From positions 94,252,784 to 94,300,892 of the forward strand of contig JBOZIK010000001.1 of NCBI GenBank assembly GCA_051453625.1: 48,109 nt of DNA, written 5' to 3'. The stretch is from Welwitschia mirabilis (taxonomy: Eukaryota > Gnetophyta > Gnetopsida > Welwitschiales). Position numbers and translations under genes: made by a program. Positions 45,101 to 48,109 of this stretch are shown piece after piece. Numbering within the stretch: position 1 is the first letter of the stretch; each line of letters opens with the position of its first letter. The notes below the pieces were generated by a model that was given only the letters and a program-made list of their open reading frames with translations, did not search any database and was not told where the DNA came from.

Positions 45101-45109
45101 CTATATAAC
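45101..45109 (+). promoter_or_regulatory. TATA box, LTR segment H2
   Basis: CTATATAAC, about 90 bases after the repeat array. Confidence 0.5.
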
Positions 45110-45600
45110 CCTCCTTAAGCCTTTTATTTTTCCATTTCTCTTTTGGCAATAAAGTGCTTGTGACATTTAAGCTTCGAGATTGGAGCTTGAAATCTTGAAG
45201 CTAGGATCTTGGAGCTTAGAAATTTATCAATCTTCTTTAAAGATCATTAATATTTTTCCCTCCAAGTAAGTTCTTCTTCCCTGATAACTTTATCTCCATT
45301 TCTTGCATTAGACCTATGCATATGATTGTAATACCAATATAGTATTGGTATTTTTTTCCTTCCATGGGTTGATACTAAGATAAGGGAGAGATTTGAGGGA
45401 AATTTTATATGCTTATTTGATATGAATACCAATGAATATTCTTTTTCCTCCCATTGATGTAAACTAAGATAAGGGAGAGAGAGTTAAAGGACCTCTTAAC
45501 ATGCTTAGCTTCTATGTGTCTAATGGATATTTTGGCCGAGTGACCATGGGGTTCATTATGATTTTGGGTACCCATATTGTATTGCATTATACTATTGATT

Positions 45601-47638
45601 AAATAAATTTTACATCAGATTTACATTTAAGTCTTGTTAGGTTAAAAAAGTCTGATCTTCAAGAATCCATTTAAGCTAGGTACCCCTTCTTAGAAAATCT
45701 TAGGGCTCATAATATTGATGCATTATTTATTGTAATGAGTTGAGTTTATATTACTTTTAATTATGTTTTATATATTTAGGATACAAATTTTATTATAAAG
45801 CCATAGTTAATTGAATTGATTTTTATTTCTATAGGTTAGTATGAGTTCTCTTATTCTTAGTTTAGCTAAAGTTCACCCCTTTTTTTTTAAGTTAATCAAA
45901 TTAAAAAAGTAATAATTCATTTAATACTAAGTAAAACTTTATGAAATTTTTCATGTATGTCTAGAATCATGTTAGGAAGTTAAAAGTTCTAGAATAGTAA
46001 TTTTTTAGAGTAAAATAATTTTTAAAATTTATTTTATGAAAATATTTCAAAAATCAAAAATGAAAAATAACAAGGAAAATGTTTCAGTTCTTAGAATTTA
46101 AAAAACATTTTAGGTAAAAATGGAATAGTTCAACTTGTAAAGAATTTAATAAGCTTTCTAACAAGTACTTACTCATTAAAAAAATCCAAGTATATTAAAA
46201 GTTATGGCTATTTTAGTGAAGGATATTATTTAGCAATTCGAAAACTTAGGCAGTTTTTATAGTATATTAAGTTTATTTTCCTATTAGTTTTATATACTAT
46301 TTATTAAAATTTAGGCTCTTATTTTTGTCTTTCAAACAAAAACATTAAGGTTGTCTACTTAATAATTCTAGAGGTGTGCAGCCCAATCAATTAGCTTCAT
46401 TAATGTTTATTTTTAATAAAATATACATATATTTTACCTAATTTTATTTTGATATAGACACTTAGAAATGGTAAAAGAGGCTTAGAAGTTGGCTTAGTTT
46501 CATAAATGAAACATGTTTTTACAATATAACTTGGATGTCTTATCGTTTTTATGGATTATGGATTAAAGGTAATCGGCAAAAGATCTATTGGCCTCTGCCA
46601 TTTTATGAGTCTCTTCCTTTTTGCATATGTATTTTATTTGAAAAGAATTACTATAATGTAGAAATAAAAAGATGTTTTCTTTTAATTATTTTCATTACTA
46701 CATTTTAAAAATGTATGATTTTCCTTTATGTAAAATTAGAAAGATGCTTATATGTTTTATCTTTCTTATGTATGATTTTTTCTTAAAATAAACCTAATGA
46801 TGATTAGAGTTATTTTTACTAGGTAAAAAATATGCTAAATATTGACATATTCTACGCTTGTATTTGTATGATGTATCCAACTAAACCAAGATAATCTCAA
46901 TAATTATTCATCTCCATACTTGGATTTCATCACCAAGGTGGTTTGCCTTGTCCTTTATTTTCAAACCCTTCTAGAAGTGGATTTAATCACTACTTTTATG
47001 TCTTATCTATGCATATACTTACTCCACTTTAATATCTCAAACTCTTGGTATCAAAAGATCATGTTGCACCATCTCGCGATGCTTTAAGGAAGTAGAGGTC
47101 ATTTGTAAGCATGCATCCACTTTACATACCGCTTGTGACCTATACGGGAAGTATATCGAGATGAACTCTAATCCTATGAAGTTGAGCCTATTTATGTTTG
47201 TATAGTCTAAAACCTTTTTGTATAGTCTAAAACCTAAAGTAAAATGGACTTACATATGGAAGGTAACTAGATATTGAGTTGGAATACCATTAATAGGAGA
47301 TGCAACCTCCTATTAGATTGGTTGGGCACTATCCTAAAACTTATCCATTGTATGTGATAGAACAAGTTTACATGTCATCAACTTTATACAAGATATCTCT
47401 ATGTGGCAAAAATAAAAGTTAGGAACAAATATAAGACATAATTTTAACATTGTTATTGTATGCAAACCAAAGGGTATATGGTTAAGTAATAATTATGTAA
47501 TCTAATTATTTTAAACTTTATAATGTATTAATAGGGTTTAAATAGGATTTGATCCTAGGTTTCATTGTGCATGTTAGTTAATAATGCTTTTTAAAAAAAA
47601 AAATGGTTAATTAGGGTAATTAAAGTTAGGGTGCTACA
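45601..47638 (+). repeat. Probable LTR body ending at 47638 (element I)
   Basis: The end GGGTGCTACA at 47638 is set by the perfect PBS three bases on. The start is uncertain. No coding sequence seen. A direct duplication of TTTGTATAGTCTAAAACC lies at 47197-47235. Confidence 0.5.
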
Positions 47639-47641
47639 TAA

Positions 47642-47653
47642 TGGTATCAGAGC
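47642..47653 (+). other. Primer-binding site of element I (tRNA-Met, perfect)
   Basis: TGGTATCAGAGC, 12 of 12, following LTR end TACA and spacer TAA. The interior of element I continues past the window. Confidence 0.9.
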
Positions 47654-48109
47654 ATAAGTTAACTAAATCACATCCATATTAATTACTTAAAAACAAATTG
47701 ATTACATCCATTATAAACTTAATTGCTAATTTACTAGAGAAGAATAATTATATCCATGTCAATCCTTATCCCTACAGTAATTATGTAATTAATTATCTCA
47801 TAAGCATCCTAAGTCATAAATAATTATATAATTTATTATATTTATAGTTATCTTAATTGTCCAATAATCATGAAGGTATTTATATCTATTATAATCCTAT
47901 TTTTTAAATCAACTCGAAGTTGGTTATATTTAAGTTAATTCCCACTTCCTAAGCAAAAATAAATTGATAATAATTATAATAATCATGAATTTAATTATAC
48001 CTGTGATGGTCTTAACCTTAAATAATCATGAATTTAATGATGGTTATATCCAATAAATGATTAACTAAATTACACTCATGCTAACCTTAATAGCCATATG
48101 GTAATTATG
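47654..48109 (+). other. Leader of element I, non-coding so far
   Basis: AT-rich leader with repeated TAATTAT and AATCATGAA words. No gag start is visible before the window ends. Confidence 0.5.

Larger units (their letters stand above)
44475..45600 (+). repeat. LTR-like segment H2, split by U3-like insert
   Basis: 44475-44558 and 45160-45600 match 39101-39185 and about 39175-39610. Between them about 600 bases carry a repeat array (44745-45015) and a TATA box. The insert could be the start of a new LTR, for example TGTCACATTTG at 44575, extending to 47638. That would make a 3.1-kb LTR; this is inference. Confidence 0.5.

Overview
This is a gap-containing, strongly AT-rich nuclear scaffold piece of a flowering plant. 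The evidence is Ty1/copia and Ty3/gypsy LTR retrotransposons nested in one another, primer-binding sites for initiator tRNA-Met and (decayed) tRNA-Asp, a tRNA-derived SINE, a plant A-type cytochrome P450 fragment and long simple repeats. I found no intact host gene, rRNA, tRNA gene or CRISPR array. Every protein-coding trace is a decayed remnant with stops and frameshifts; several stops replace a conserved Trp (TGG to TAG/TGA), as expected from deamination of methylated cytosine. Nothing in the sequence fixes the species.

Layout. (1) 1-14041: LTR element A on the minus strand, with a partial 3' LTR at 1-385, a 5' LTR at 12407-14041 and a decayed tRNA-Met PBS at 12392-12403. Its interior holds a P450 gene fragment (10856-11530) but no pol that I recognise. 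Copia element B (2712-10336, minus) is inserted in it. B has both LTRs, gag, protease/pre-integrase and an extra ORF with its own TATA-box promoter. (2) 14042-18989: copia-like element E on the plus strand: an upstream 3'-end remnant, a complete LTR (15931-17471), a deleted interior and, after a gap, a second LTR end. (3) 18990-20084: unassigned. (4) 20085-35555: Athila-like Ty3/gypsy element C on the minus strand, with LTRs at both ends, PBS, gag, integrase and a downstream lysine-rich ORF. Copia element D (about 26542-32600, plus) is inserted in it and is itself broken by a piece of unknown retroelement ORF ending in a poly(A) run. (5) 35660-36740: gag of a further gypsy element F, into which C was apparently inserted. 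(6) 36740-48109: mostly gene-free, with two copies of an LTR segment (39101-39610; 44475-44558 plus 45160-45600), a SINE with target-site duplications (38785-39045), a (CT)36 tract, and the end of an LTR followed by a perfect tRNA-Met PBS (47642-47653).

The most interesting pattern is shared by six unrelated LTRs: each carries an array of short degenerate repeats just upstream of its TATA box. The array sequence differs between families, but the position is the same, and in two families the repeats alternate short and long spacing. A promoter in front of the extra ORF of element B carries the same motif as B's LTR array. Two assembly gaps are flanked by exact duplications of the same sequence and look like assembly artefacts rather than missing DNA.
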